Assembly: GCA_040772005.1 (NCBI GenBank)
Contig: JAXGYZ010000002.1
Location: forward strand, 310,001 to 374,000
Origin: MWBF01 sp040772005
Lineage (GTDB): Bacteria; Chloroflexota; Anaerolineae; CG2-30-64-16
Length of the DNA stretch: 64,000 nucleotides
Direction: 5' to 3'
Under the pieces are notes generated by a model, which did no database searches, was not told the origin of the DNA, and was given only the letters and a program-made list of their open reading frames with translations. This document shows, one piece after another, positions 17,716-27,300 of this stretch (positions are counted from its first letter, which is position 1; every line of letters starts with the position of its first letter). The position numbers and the translations under genes are program-made.

Positions 17716-20072
17716 GCACGATGTCTGACCTGCTGCTTGTCATCCCGCCCGGGCTCGGCCCGCTGGCCCCGCACCATGAGGCCACCTCCGGCATGGGTCA
17801 TCTCGGCCCGCGCGAGGGCGCCTTCTTCTACGCGCCGCACACGGTCGCACTGTGCGCCGGGGTCGCACGCCGCGCGGGCCTGTCCGTCACTGTAATGGAC
17901 GGCACGCGTGAGGACAATCCGGCGGAGTTCGCCCGCCGCGTGGTCAGCCAGCCCGCGGACGTGGTCGCGCTGCTCGTCAGCGAGGGGACGCGGCTGAGCG
18001 ACGACAACTTCCTGCGTCTGCTCGCACATCTGGCGTGGGGCAAGGCCGTTCCGCGCCGCCTGCTGTTTGGCCCGTCCGCACACTTTGTCGTGGACGGCTG
18101 GCTGGCCGAGGGGCTGGCGGAGGCTGCGCTGACCGGCGAACCGGAGGCTGCGTTCGCGACAGCAGTGGAAGGCGCGGCTGCGGGTAAGTTGACCGGCCGT
18201 GTTGAGGCGGCCGCGTTGTGTCCTGAGATCTACCGGCCGGACGGCCTGCTGGCTGATCTCGATGCGCTGCCCTTGCCTGCCTGGGACCTCGTGGCGTGGC
18301 AGCCCTACGGCGCGGTGGGCCTGTTGAGCAGCCGCGGCTGTCCCGCCAGGTGTACGTTCTGCGCCTATGTCGTTACGCAGGGGCGGAAGTTCCGCTGCCA
18401 GAGCGTCGAGCGCACGCTGGCCGAATGGGAGTGGCTCGTCCGCGAGGTCAAGCCGCCGCACATCGTCTTTCGCGACCCGGTCTTCGCACATGACCGGCAG
18501 CGGGTGGTGGATCTCTGCGAGAGGATTGTGGCGCGCGGCCTCCGCTATCGCTGGATGTGCGAGTCGCGGCCCGAACACTTCGACGGCGAACTGCTCAAGC
18601 TCATGGCGGCGGCGGGCTGCTACGCGATCAAGCTCGGCATGGAGAGCGGCGACCCCGAGCTGCTGGCCGCGCTACGTCGCGTCGACAAGCCGGCACAAGC
18701 CGCGGGATATCTCGCCCAGGTGCGCCGGGTGGTGGCCCACTGTCGCGTGCTGCGTATCAAGCCGATGGTATACGTGATGGCCGGACTGCCCGGCCAGACC
18801 CCGGCCTCGCTCGCGCAGACCGCCACCGCGCTCGTGGACCTGCCCCCGCGCACGTCCGTGACGGCCAAGCCGTACCAGCCCCACCCCGGCACGAAGCTGG
18901 AGGGGCCGGCGATGCCCGTCTCGCCCGCGGCGCTGGCCGCGCTGCAATCGGTCCACCGCTACGTGCCCGGCGGATTGCGCCGCGCGTGGAACGCGCTGCG
19001 GCGGCGCGGCCGCAGGCTGTTGAGCAGGTTCCGTACGCCGCGACCGGCGCAGTCCGGCGCGGCCTCAGCAGTCGCGCAGCCACAACCCGCGGCGGAACCG
19101 TGGCTGGAGAGCCTGGCGGGCGTGCGCGTGTTCCTGACCGGCGGCAACGGATTTGTCGGCGGCCATGTGGCCCGCGCGCTTGTCGAGGCCGGTGCGGAAG
19201 TGGTGGCGCTCGTGCGGCCCGACAGTCCGCTCGGTCAGCTTGCCGACCTCCCCGTGACCATCGTGGCCGGGGATCTGACCCGCCCTGCGGGGTTGGCCGC
19301 GACGCTGGCATGTTGCCGGGTCTGCTTCCATGTCGCCGCGCTGTATGCGGGCGCGGAGCAGGCAGCGCAGATGTACGCGGTGAACGCGGGCGGCACGGCC
19401 GCGCTGTTGGCCGCGTGCGCGCGGGCAGGCGTGGCGCGCTTCGTCTACACGAGCACCGTGGGCACGGTCGGCCGGCCCGCACAGGAGGCCGTGGCAGGCG
19501 CGGCGGCGCCGGACGAGAGCGCCGCGTTCAACCTGTGGGACTATGCCAGCCCGTATGTGCGGTCGAAGTTTGCGGGGGAGTGCATCGCCCTGAGCTGGCA
19601 GGGCGCGGGGCTGGATGTGGTGGTGGTCAAGCCCACCGCGCCGGTCGGCGCGGGCGACGCGCGGCCCAGCGCGACCGGGCGGCGCATCCTCGCGGCGTTG
19701 ACCGGCGAGCCAATCCCCTATCCCGCGGGCGGCATCAACCATGCGCCCGTGCGCGATATCGCCGCCGGTCATCTGCTCGCCGCGCTGCGCGGGCGGCCCG
19801 GCGCGTGCTATATCCTAGGCCACGCGAGGGGCAACCTCGACCAGGCTGCATTCATGCGCATGGTCGCGGCCGGGGTCGGCGCAACCGTCGTGCCGCCGGC
19901 AACTCCTGCGCGGCAGACCACCGTCGCGCTGGCGCTGACCGCAGACCCGGCGCGCGCGATTCGCGAGCTGGGGCTGCCGCAGTCCGACCTGGCCGCCGCG
20001 TTCCGCGAGGAGATTGACTGGTATCGCGCGATGGCCGCGCGCTGGCCGGCGCAGCGGGAGCAGCGTCGGTGA
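17712..20072 (+). CDS. Fusion protein: B12-binding-like radical SAM enzyme plus NAD(P)-dependent SDR epimerase/dehydratase
   Basis: 786 residues from GTG 17712 (ATG 17721 possible). The N-terminal 150 residues look like a cobalamin-binding Rossmann domain but without a DxHxxG base-off motif. A radical SAM domain follows with the 4Fe-4S cysteines C210, C214 and C217 (CPARCTFC) and GMESGDPELL-type conserved segments. After a basic, Gln/Ala/Pro-rich linker (about 425-460) comes a complete extended SDR domain: TGGNGFVG (T476 onward), catalytic YVRSK (Y615, K619), and HpnA-like features (GDARPSATGRR). HpnA-like proteins are associated with hopanoid or glycolipid loci. The two parts normally are separate genes. 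Flanked on both sides by GT39 glycosyltransferases with 4-base overlaps, it probably modifies a lipid or sugar substrate in two steps. Substrate unknown. Confidence 0.85.
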   Translation: MSTMSDLLLVIPPGLGPLAPHHEATSGMGHLGPREGAFFYAPHTVALCAGVARRAGLSVTVMDGTREDNPAEFARRVVSQPADVVALLVSEGTRLSDDNFLRLLAHLAWGKAVPRRLLFGPSAHFVVDGWLAEGLAEAALTGEPEAAFATAVEGAAAGKLTGRVEAAALCPEIYRPDGLLADLDALPLPAWDLVAWQPYGAVGLLSSRGCPARCTFCAYVVTQGRKFRCQSVERTLAEWEWLVREVKPPHIVFRDPVFAHDRQRVVDLCERIVARGLRYRWMCESRPEHFDGELLKLMAAAGCYAIKLGMESGDPELLAALRRVDKPAQAAGYLAQVRRVVAHCRVLRIKPMVYVMAGLPGQTPASLAQTATALVDLPPRTSVTAKPYQPHPGTKLEGPAMPVSPAALAALQSVHRYVPGGLRRAWNALRRRGRRLLSRFRTPRPAQSGAASAVAQPQPAAEPWLESLAGVRVFLTGGNGFVGGHVARALVEAGAEVVALVRPDSPLGQLADLPVTIVAGDLTRPAGLAATLACCRVCFHVAALYAGAEQAAQMYAVNAGGTAALLAACARAGVARFVYTSTVGTVGRPAQEAVAGAAAPDESAAFNLWDYASPYVRSKFAGECIALSWQGAGLDVVVVKPTAPVGAGDARPSATGRRILAALTGEPIPYPAGGINHAPVRDIAAGHLLAALRGRPGACYILGHARGNLDQAAFMRMVAAGVGATVVPPATPARQTTVALALTADPARAIRELGLPQSDLAAAFREEIDWYRAMAARWPAQREQRR

Positions 20073-21727
20073 CCGCCGCGCGACACACGCTGCCCAGTGT
20101 GCGCATAGCGCACGCCTGGCTCCCGCTGCTGCTGGTCCTGCTGCTGGCGGCAGGGCTGCGCCTGGTCGGGCTGGAGCAGCAGTCGCTCTGGAACGATGAA
20201 TTGTCCACCCTGGTGCGTGCGGATGCGGACAGCCTGGCCGACCTCCTGCGCACGGGCATCGTCCAGGACGGCCACCCGCCCGCCTACCTGACGTTCATGT
20301 ATTTTGTGGAGCGGACGCTGGGGCGTGCGGTGTGGGCGCTGCGGCTGCCCTCGGCCATTGCGGGCCTGCTGTCGGTCTGGATGATCTACGCGCTGGCGCA
20401 GCGGCTGCGGCCAGAAGACGCCGCCTGCGGCCGCGACGAGGGATTGACCGCGGCCGCGCTCATGGCCGTGCTGTGGGCCCCGGTCTACTACAGCCAGGAG
20501 GCGCGGCCCTATGCGTTCGCCATCCTGCTGTCGCTGCTCGTCACCTACGCGTACATTCCGCTGCTGCCGCTGGCCGGTCAGCCGCCACCGCGCACGCGGG
20601 ATACCCTGGCGTATGCCGCGGTCGCGCTGCTGACCGCGTACACGCACTATTTCGGCTTCGTGCTCGTGACAATTCAGGCGGCCGCCGCGCTGCTGCCGGC
20701 GCTCATGGCCCGGCGCAACCGCGGGCCGGTCTCCGCAGCTTATGTCATCTTCGCGCTGGGGTATGCGCCGTGGGTGGTGCACCTTGTCGGGCAGGTGAGC
20801 AGCCAGTTCGCGGACCCGCTGCCGCGGCCCGCGCCGGGCATCCTGCTCGATTTTCTGCTGCACTTGTTCAACAGCTCGCGGGTGATGGCGGGCGGCGCGA
20901 TCCTGCTGTGGCTGGCCGCAGGTGGGCTTTGGCTGTGGCAGAGTGCGCGGGATACCCGGCGGTTGAAACCGCGGCTACCCTTGCGAAGTCTCCCTGCGGA
21001 GACTGAGAACGTCAGTGAAACTGACGCCCTCAACGAAGCTGACGCCCAGTCTGCAAAGGCGGACTATGCGATGGTGGTCGCGGTTTCAACCGCCAGGACC
21101 CAACTCCTGCGACATACGCTCAGAGATACGTGGGCGACCTGGCTGCTGTTGGGCTGGCTGATCCTGCCGCCGGTGCTGACGGTTATCGAGAGCTGGCTGC
21201 TGCTGCCCATCGTGACGCTGCGCTATCTCCTGGTCAGCCTGCCGCCCGCGTACCTGCTGCTGGCGCGCGCGTTCGCAGCCCTGCCGCTGCCGCGGGCGGG
21301 GCGCCTGCTCGCAGCGGGCGGGGTGGCGGCCCTGTGCCTGTTTCACCTGTTGGGGCCGATCGACTATTATAACCGGCCCACCAAGCAGCAGTTCCGCGAG
21401 GCTGCCTTTTACGTTGCAGACCATGCAGCGGAGTATCCCGGCGGGTTGGTGGTTGCGAACGTCTGGAGCAAGGACTACCTGGACTATTACTTCGAAGCAA
21501 CCGGCTCGCCCGTGCGGGTGGACCTGCTGGCCACGGAGGCGGAGGATGCGCCTGCGCTCGCAGAAGTCCTGGCGCGGGAGCAGCCGCGCTACGTCTGGTA
21601 CATCTCGATGCACCGAAAGACGGCCCCCGAGTTGCTGGCTGACCTGGACACAAAGATGACCCTGGTCAGGGAGCAACCCCTCATCGGCGGGTGGGTGCGG
21701 CTATACGAACGACCGGAGACGGAGTAG
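20069..21727 (+). CDS. GT39/PMT-type membrane glycosyltransferase with palindromic insertion
   Basis: 552 residues from GTG 20069. The N-terminal helix and SLWNDELSTL (D43, E44) with the following GHPPAYL are typical of the PMT_2/GT39 family. About ten membrane helices follow, then a C-terminal soluble domain. Residues 297-342 are encoded by a 137-bp palindromic element inserted in frame in what should be a cytoplasmic loop. The family uses polyprenyl-phosphate sugars outside the membrane; acceptor unknown. It starts inside the radical SAM/SDR stop codon (GTGA) and ends 3 bases before the acyltransferase start, so all are probably one transcript. Confidence 0.87.
   Translation: MTAARHTLPSVRIAHAWLPLLLVLLLAAGLRLVGLEQQSLWNDELSTLVRADADSLADLLRTGIVQDGHPPAYLTFMYFVERTLGRAVWALRLPSAIAGLLSVWMIYALAQRLRPEDAACGRDEGLTAAALMAVLWAPVYYSQEARPYAFAILLSLLVTYAYIPLLPLAGQPPPRTRDTLAYAAVALLTAYTHYFGFVLVTIQAAAALLPALMARRNRGPVSAAYVIFALGYAPWVVHLVGQVSSQFADPLPRPAPGILLDFLLHLFNSSRVMAGGAILLWLAAGGLWLWQSARDTRRLKPRLPLRSLPAETENVSETDALNEADAQSAKADYAMVVAVSTARTQLLRHTLRDTWATWLLLGWLILPPVLTVIESWLLLPIVTLRYLLVSLPPAYLLLARAFAALPLPRAGRLLAAGGVAALCLFHLLGPIDYYNRPTKQQFREAAFYVADHAAEYPGGLVVANVWSKDYLDYYFEATGSPVRVDLLATEAEDAPALAEVLAREQPRYVWYISMHRKTAPELLADLDTKMTLVREQPLIGGWVRLYERPETE
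20958..21094. repeat. 137-bp multi-hairpin palindromic element inside a glycosyltransferase gene
   Basis: Perfect 16-bp arms GGCGGTTGAAACCGCG (20958-20973) and CGCGGTTTCAACCGCC (21079-21094) enclose further hairpins: AGTCTCC/GGAGACT (20987-21004), CGTCAGT/ACTGACG (21010-21026) and AGTCTGC/GCGGACT (about 21048-21065). The element keeps the frame and encodes a polar stretch. Confidence 0.85.
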
Positions 21728-21730
21728 ACC

Positions 21731-22408
21731 ATGCGATGGCGTGAGCGGTGGACCGGTTTCTGGATGGCGCGGGCAGGCCTGAGCCGGGGCGGACGGCTGG
21801 CAACCCGCCTGGCTGCGCTGGCTGCGCCGCCCTACAAGGGCCGGCGCGTGCTGGCACGGGCAAGCGCGCGCGGCTTCATTTCCCCGCGTGCGGTCATCGC
21901 CTGTCCGGACCTGCGCCTGGGCCGCCACTGTTTCATCGACGACGGCGTCGTCATCTACAACCGCGGAGATGGCGGCAGCGTCACGCTCGGTGACGGCGTG
22001 CACCTCTACCGCGGCACCATCATCGAAATCGGCCAGGGCGGGTGCGTCGAGATCGGCGCAGGCAGCCATATCCAGCCCAACTGCCAGTTCACGGCCTACA
22101 TCGGCGCGGTGCGACTCGGCCGCGAGGTGCAGGTGGCGCCTGCGTGCGCCTTCTATCCGTATGAGCACACGATTGTCGCGGGCCAGCCCATCCATAAGCA
22201 GCCGCTCCACACGCAGGGCGACATCGTCGTGGGCGACGGCGCATGGCTGGGCTACGGCGTCATCGTGCTGGACGGCGTCACCATCGGCGCCGGCGCGGTG
22301 GTGGGCGCGGGCGCGGTCGTGACGCGCGACGTGCCGGCGAACGCGATTGCCGCGGGCGTGCCCGCCCGCGTGCGCGGGGGCCGGCCGGATCGGGAATTCC
22401 AAGACTAG
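21731..22408 (+). CDS. Hexapeptide-repeat (left-handed beta-helix) acyltransferase
   Basis: 225 residues, ATG 21731, with GGAG a few bases upstream inside the end of the GT39 gene. After a basic N-terminal region the protein consists of isoleucine-patch hexapeptide repeats. The WcaF/maltose-acetyltransferase-like C-terminus reads DGAWLGYGVIVLDGVTIGAG, then GAGAVVTRDVPANAIAAGVP. The likely reaction is O-acetylation of a sugar with acetyl-CoA. It is the last gene of the coupled run and is followed by an inverted-repeat element that may terminate transcription. Confidence 0.88.
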   Translation: MRWRERWTGFWMARAGLSRGGRLATRLAALAAPPYKGRRVLARASARGFISPRAVIACPDLRLGRHCFIDDGVVIYNRGDGGSVTLGDGVHLYRGTIIEIGQGGCVEIGAGSHIQPNCQFTAYIGAVRLGREVQVAPACAFYPYEHTIVAGQPIHKQPLHTQGDIVVGDGAWLGYGVIVLDGVTIGAGAVVGAGAVVTRDVPANAIAAGVPARVRGGRPDREFQD

Positions 22409-22410
22409 CC

Positions 22411-22480
22411 GGAGGCGAGGCTTCAGCCGGATTGGCCGTGTACGTTTACAGTCGGCCTGACCGGCTAAAGCCTCGCCTCC
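22411..22480. repeat. Palindromic repeat family 'GAGGCTTTAGCCGG', copy 1
   Basis: Arms GGAGGCGAGGCTTCAGCCGG (22411-22430) and CCGGCTAAAGCCTCGCCTCC (22461-22480) pair with one mismatch; GGCCG/CGGCC forms an inner stem. It lies three bases past the acyltransferase stop and could act as a terminator. A second copy is at 27940-28007. A palindromic GGAATTCC flanks it on both sides at 22393 and 22505. Confidence 0.75.
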
Positions 22481-22556
22481 AGGACCTCGCCTGGCGCTGT
22501 GCCTGGAATTCCTGAGGCCGGACGGCCTGCCCTGCCAGATCAAAAGCCAGCTACCT

Positions 22557-22590
22557 GTAAACGCACCTAAACACCGGGTTGTGCGTTTAC
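22557..22590. promoter_or_regulatory. 10-bp inverted repeat upstream of an exoprotein gene
   Basis: GTAAACGCAC (22557-22566) and GTGCGTTTAC (22581-22590) are perfect inverted repeats separated by 14 bp, about 85 bp upstream of the start codon at 22675. It could be an operator or a leader hairpin. I see no convincing -35/-10 pair near it. The rest of 22481-22674 shows nothing else recognisable apart from the ribosome site. Confidence 0.4.
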
Positions 22591-22674
22591 ATACTTACCC
22601 GCTGGAATGGCGGCGGCCCGCCTTGTGCTCGGTCAGGTTGGCGCGCCATCCACTATCTCTTTGGAGGATCTCAC

Positions 22675-24075
22675 ATGCAAGTTAGCACGATAACACGCGG
22701 GCGGCGGATACCCGCGCTTTTAGCGATCACTCTGATCGCTATATTGCTGCTGTCGGCCATCCTGACGCTGGCAAGCCCGGCTGCGGCCCAGACGGGCGGC
22801 CAGCCGGCGGCTGCGCCCGCGGCGGACACCTACACCTTCAAGGCTGTGCTCAAGCAGCCCAACACCATCTGGCGCAATATCGAGTTCCCGAGCCGGAACG
22901 TCGGCTATGCGATCGGCGGGCCGGACTGGAGCGCCTCGGGGACGGTGTATGTGGCGAAGACGACCGATGGCGGGCTGACCTGGACGCCGAAGCTCTTTGA
23001 CGGGACAACGGGCTACATGCGTGGGCTGGAATGCACGACGGACGACAAGTGCTGGATGGTGGGCCGGTATGCGCGCATTTACCGGACGACGAACGGCGGC
23101 GTGAACTGGACGCAGCTCAGCTCGAACGGATATGTCGGCTGGACCTACTCGGTGGCTAATACCATGAACGGGGATGGGACAGTAGTCGGGTTGACCTGCG
23201 GCTCGACGACGACCAATCCGGATGATCCCGGCTTCCTGCAATCGGACAACGGCGTGAACTTCACCAATGCGTATGCGCCGAACTGTGCGGTGAAGTACGA
23301 CATCATCTGTCCGTCGTCGGGGGTGTGTTTCTCGGCTGCACGCCGCGGCCGCGTCTACAAGTCGTTCGACAACGGCAAGAACTGGAGTGTCCACAACACG
23401 GGCATCGACCAAACCCTCCTGGGCATCGACTGCGCGAACCCGTACGCCTGCTGGGCCGTCGGCGACACGGGGCTCATCTGGAAGTCGACGGACCGCTGGG
23501 CGACCTCGACGCGGCAGCAGCCCGGCCTGTCCAGCGGCATGAACTTCGAGCGCGTGGATATGCTCGATGCCAACCGCGGCTATGCCGTCGGCTGCACGCA
23601 GCACGACCCGGCGGACATCGCCATCTGCACGGGGGTGGGGGTCATCTACCGGACGGATGACGGCGGCCAGAACTGGCGGGAGGTGGCGCGACAGCCGAAC
23701 GGCAGTCTGCTGGATGTGTTCGTGCACACGATGGACGACTTCTACGTCGTCGATGACACCGACACCATCTGGCATGTCACGACCGGCCCTGTCGCCACCA
23801 ATACACCGACGGTGACTGCCACACCGACCGAAACCTTGACGCCCACTGCGACCGCGACCGCAACGGAGACGGCGACACCCACCGAAACGCCGACGGCCAC
23901 GGCTACACCGACAGAGACGCCGACGGCAACTGCGACGGCCACGCCGACCGAGACCGCGACGCCCACGGAAACTGCGACACCGACGGAAACGCCGACGGCC
24001 ACGGCCACCGCAACGGCTACAGAGACCGCGACCCCGCGCATCTTGCGCGTGTATCTGCCGCTGGTGTTCCGCTAG
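22675..24075 (+). CDS. Secreted Cys-rich BNR/Ycf48-like beta-propeller protein with YLPLV tail
   Basis: 466 residues. ATG 22675 has a strong ribosome site (GGAGG at 22663-22667, 7-base spacing). A signal peptide (ALLAITLIAILLLSAILTLASPAAAQ) precedes a propeller built of repeats like NVGYAIGGPDW and KTTDGGLTW. Most blades carry paired cysteines (CTTDDKCW, CPSSGVCF, CANPYACW), suggesting one disulfide per blade. A Thr/Pro/Glu-rich linker of about 80 residues ends in VYLPLVFR at the C-terminus. The downstream gene at 24367 begins with a close paralogue of this propeller. Function unknown; similar folds bind ligands or serve as structural surface proteins. Confidence 0.83.
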   Translation: MQVSTITRGRRIPALLAITLIAILLLSAILTLASPAAAQTGGQPAAAPAADTYTFKAVLKQPNTIWRNIEFPSRNVGYAIGGPDWSASGTVYVAKTTDGGLTWTPKLFDGTTGYMRGLECTTDDKCWMVGRYARIYRTTNGGVNWTQLSSNGYVGWTYSVANTMNGDGTVVGLTCGSTTTNPDDPGFLQSDNGVNFTNAYAPNCAVKYDIICPSSGVCFSAARRGRVYKSFDNGKNWSVHNTGIDQTLLGIDCANPYACWAVGDTGLIWKSTDRWATSTRQQPGLSSGMNFERVDMLDANRGYAVGCTQHDPADIAICTGVGVIYRTDDGGQNWREVARQPNGSLLDVFVHTMDDFYVVDDTDTIWHVTTGPVATNTPTVTATPTETLTPTATATATETATPTETPTATATPTETPTATATATPTETATPTETATPTETPTATATATATETATPRILRVYLPLVFR

Positions 24076-24170
24076 ACCGTCGCACGCTGAGAGGCCATTC
24101 GATACGCTGTGGAGTGCGCATTCTCAAATGTGGACTCTACATTCCAAGCGTACTCTTGACCGCCAGGCCC

Positions 24171-24221
24171 ACAAACCCGGTTTCTCGGCGAAGCTGCGCT
24201 TCGCACAGAAACCGGGTTTGT
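24171..24221. terminator. Perfect 15-bp inverted repeat with inner hairpin
   Basis: ACAAACCCGGTTTCT (24171-24185) and AGAAACCGGGTTTGT (24207-24221) enclose GGCGAAGCTGCGCTTCGC, itself a hairpin. It lies about 95 bp after the exoprotein stop and may terminate transcription. The GGCGAAGC...GCTTCGC core resembles the core of other repeats in the window (13901 and 32154). A small palindrome TGAAAGTTTCA lies at 24270-24280; nothing else is recognised in this gap. Confidence 0.6.
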
Positions 24222-24366
24222 AACGGTGAGCAGTTACATTCCCATGGCCTCTGCGCGCAGCCGACGTGATGAAAGTTTCACGATTCCCCTCCCCGTAAGT
24301 TCATCTTCGTTTCATATAGCTCCGCCATACTGACCCGCGCTTCGAATAACGCGAGGAGGATACCTC

Positions 24367-27300
24367 ATGCGTGGCATGCCGAAAATGGCCGCCGCGAGAT
24401 GGCTGGTCCTGGCGCTGGCGCTGCTCCTGCTGGCGCCGGCGGGCCTGGCCCTCTCTCAGGCATCACCCCGGATCAATCAGCTTGTTGATTCAGCGCTTGT
24501 CGCAGTTGCGGAAGGCCGCGAGTCAGTGCAGCCGGCGGCTGCACCTGCAGCCGACACCTACACCTTCACGGCCGTGCTCAAGCAGGCGAACACTATCTGG
24601 CGCAACATCGAGTTTCCGAGCCGGAACGTCGGCTACGCCGTCGGCGGGCCGGACTGGGAGGCGAGCGGCACGAACACAATCGCCAAGACCACTGACGGCG
24701 GGCTGACGTGGACGACGACGCCGTTCGTGGGCACGACCGGCTTTCTGCGCGGGCTGGAATGCACGACGGACGACAAGTGCTGGATGGTGGGGCGTTTTGC
24801 GCGCATCTACCGGACGACGGACGGCGGTGGGAGTTGGACGCAGCTCGGCGCCAACGGCGTGCAGGGGTGGATGTACTCGGTCGCGAACACACAGCAAGGC
24901 GACGGTACGGTGGTGGGGCTGACCTGCGACAACCCGCACTTCCTGCAATCGGACAACGGGATCAACTTCATTAATGCGAACGGTCCTGTGCCGAGCTGTG
25001 CGGTGAAGTACGACATCACCTGTCCGGCCTCGGGAGTGTGCTTCTCGTCCGCGCGGCGGGGCCGGGTCTACAAGTCGTTCGACAACGGCAAGAACTGGAC
25101 TGTCCACAACACCGGCGTCGACCAGACGCTGCTGGGCATCGACTGCGTGAACCAGTATGCGTGCTGGGCCGTCGGCGACACGGGCCTCATCTGGAAGTCG
25201 ACGGACCGCTGGGCGACCTCGACGCGGCAGCAGCCCGGCCTGCCGAGCGGTATGAACTTCGAACGCGTGGACATGCTGGACGCAACGCACGGGTATGCCG
25301 TCGGCTGCACGCAGCATGACCCGAACGATATCGCCATCTGCACGGGGGTGGGGGTCATCTACCGGACGGACGACGGGCAGACCTGGCGCGAGGTGGCGCG
25401 GCAGCCGAACGGCAGCCTGCTGGATGTGTTCGTGCACACGATGGATGACTTCTACGTCGTCGACGACACCGACACCATCTGGCACGTGAGCATCCCGCCC
25501 GCAGCGACCGCGACTCCCACTGCGACGGCCACTGCCACCGCGACGGCCACATCGACGGCCACGCATACGCCGACCGCCACCCCGACGAACACGCCGACGC
25601 CAACGGCCACCCCGACCGCAACACCCACGCTCGTGCCGGGCAGCGGCATGGTGGTCGGTGAAGTGTTCGTGGATCGTAACGAGGATGGCGCGCGCGACGC
25701 GGGCGAGCCCGGCTGGCCGGGTGTCCCTGTCCGCCTGCTCACCGCGGTGGATTACACGATTGCCGACCAGACGGCCACCGATGCGGGCGGCCACTATGGC
25801 TTCTACGAGGTGACGCCGGGCGACTGGGCGGTCGAGATCGACGCGCCCGCAGGGACGGTGCTGCTATCGCCCAGCCCCGCGGCGGTCAGCGTGGTGAGCG
25901 ACACGGTGCACACCGTGTTGTTCGCGCTGCGCGAGCTGCCGACGCCGACGCCGTCGCCTACGGCGACTTACACGCCCACCTATACGCCCACGCCGTCGGC
26001 TACACCGACAAATACCGCAACACCGACGAACACGCCGACCATCGTTTTCCCGGTGGTCAACGGCTGGGAGAAGGTCTATACGCGGGCCGGCGTCTACTGG
26101 CGCGACATCCACTTCACGGACCGCAACACCGGCTATGCCGTCGGCGGGCCCGGCCCGGACTGGAATGCGTACGGCCAGGCGACGCTCATCAAGACCACGA
26201 ACGGCGGCCTGACGTGGACGCCGCAACTGCTGAGCACCGAATCGTGGATGGACGGCCTCGATTGCAAGGATGCGGCCACCTGCTGGACTGCGGGACGGAA
26301 CGGCATCATCCTGCGCACGACGGACGGCGCAGCCACCTGGCAGAACGCGGTCAACACGGCCTGGAAGGGCTACCTGGTCTCGACCCGCTGGACGGGCACG
26401 GGCGACACGGTCCTGGTGGGCGCGAGCAGCGGGAACATCCTGCGCTCGACCGACGGCAACAGCTTCAATGTCATCCCCACAGGCTTCGGCACGGATCAGT
26501 GGGACTTCGACTGCCCTGCGCCGGGCGTGTGTTACAGCGCGTCGAGCAAGGACAGCGTGCTCTACTCCTCGGACAACGGCGCGGCCTGGGCGCAGCGCGC
26601 GGCCGGCACCACCGGCGTCACGTACTTCGGCATCGACTGCGTGGACGCCAACACCTGCTGGATTGCGGGCACGCGCGGTCAGCTCAGGAAGACGACCGAT
26701 CAGGGCGCGAACTGGGTGCGCCAGCAGCCGGACATCCCGGAGCAGGTGGCCTTCAACCGGGTGCGGATGCTGGACGCGCAGCACGGCTGGGCGGTCGGTT
26801 GCACGGACTATGACTATACCGCGGGCGAGTGCCGGGGCGCAGGCGCGGTCTATCGCACGACGGACGGCGTCATCTGGACCGCGCTGCAATCCTTCGCGAT
26901 GACCGAGCTGATGGACCTGCATGTCTTCGCGATGGATGATGTCTACGTGATCGAGTGGGGCGGCAACGTCTGGCACTACAACGGCAAAGCAGTCCTGCCG
27001 ACAGCGACCTCCATGCCGACCTACACGCCGACGTCGTCGCCTACGGCGACTTACACGCTGACCCCGACCGCGACGCCGACGAGCACGTTGACACCGACCC
27101 CGACGTACACGCCTAGCCCGACTGCGACGGCTACGCCGACCACCGGCGACATCGTGGGCACGGTCTACAACGACGTGAACCGCAACGGCAAGCGCGATGC
27201 GGGCGAGGGCGGCGTTCAGGGGCTGTACGTCGTCCTGAAGCTGAACGCGGCCATCCGTGGCACTGCGTACACCGACAGTCAGGGCCGGTTCGCCTTCCGT

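Noticed and set aside
23800..24045. Short-period repeats in Thr/Pro linkers considered as a CRISPR array or minisatellite
   Set aside because: The period follows codons (TPTATP-type) and lacks constant-length spacers; they encode linkers. Only the conserved palindromic word was kept as a finding.
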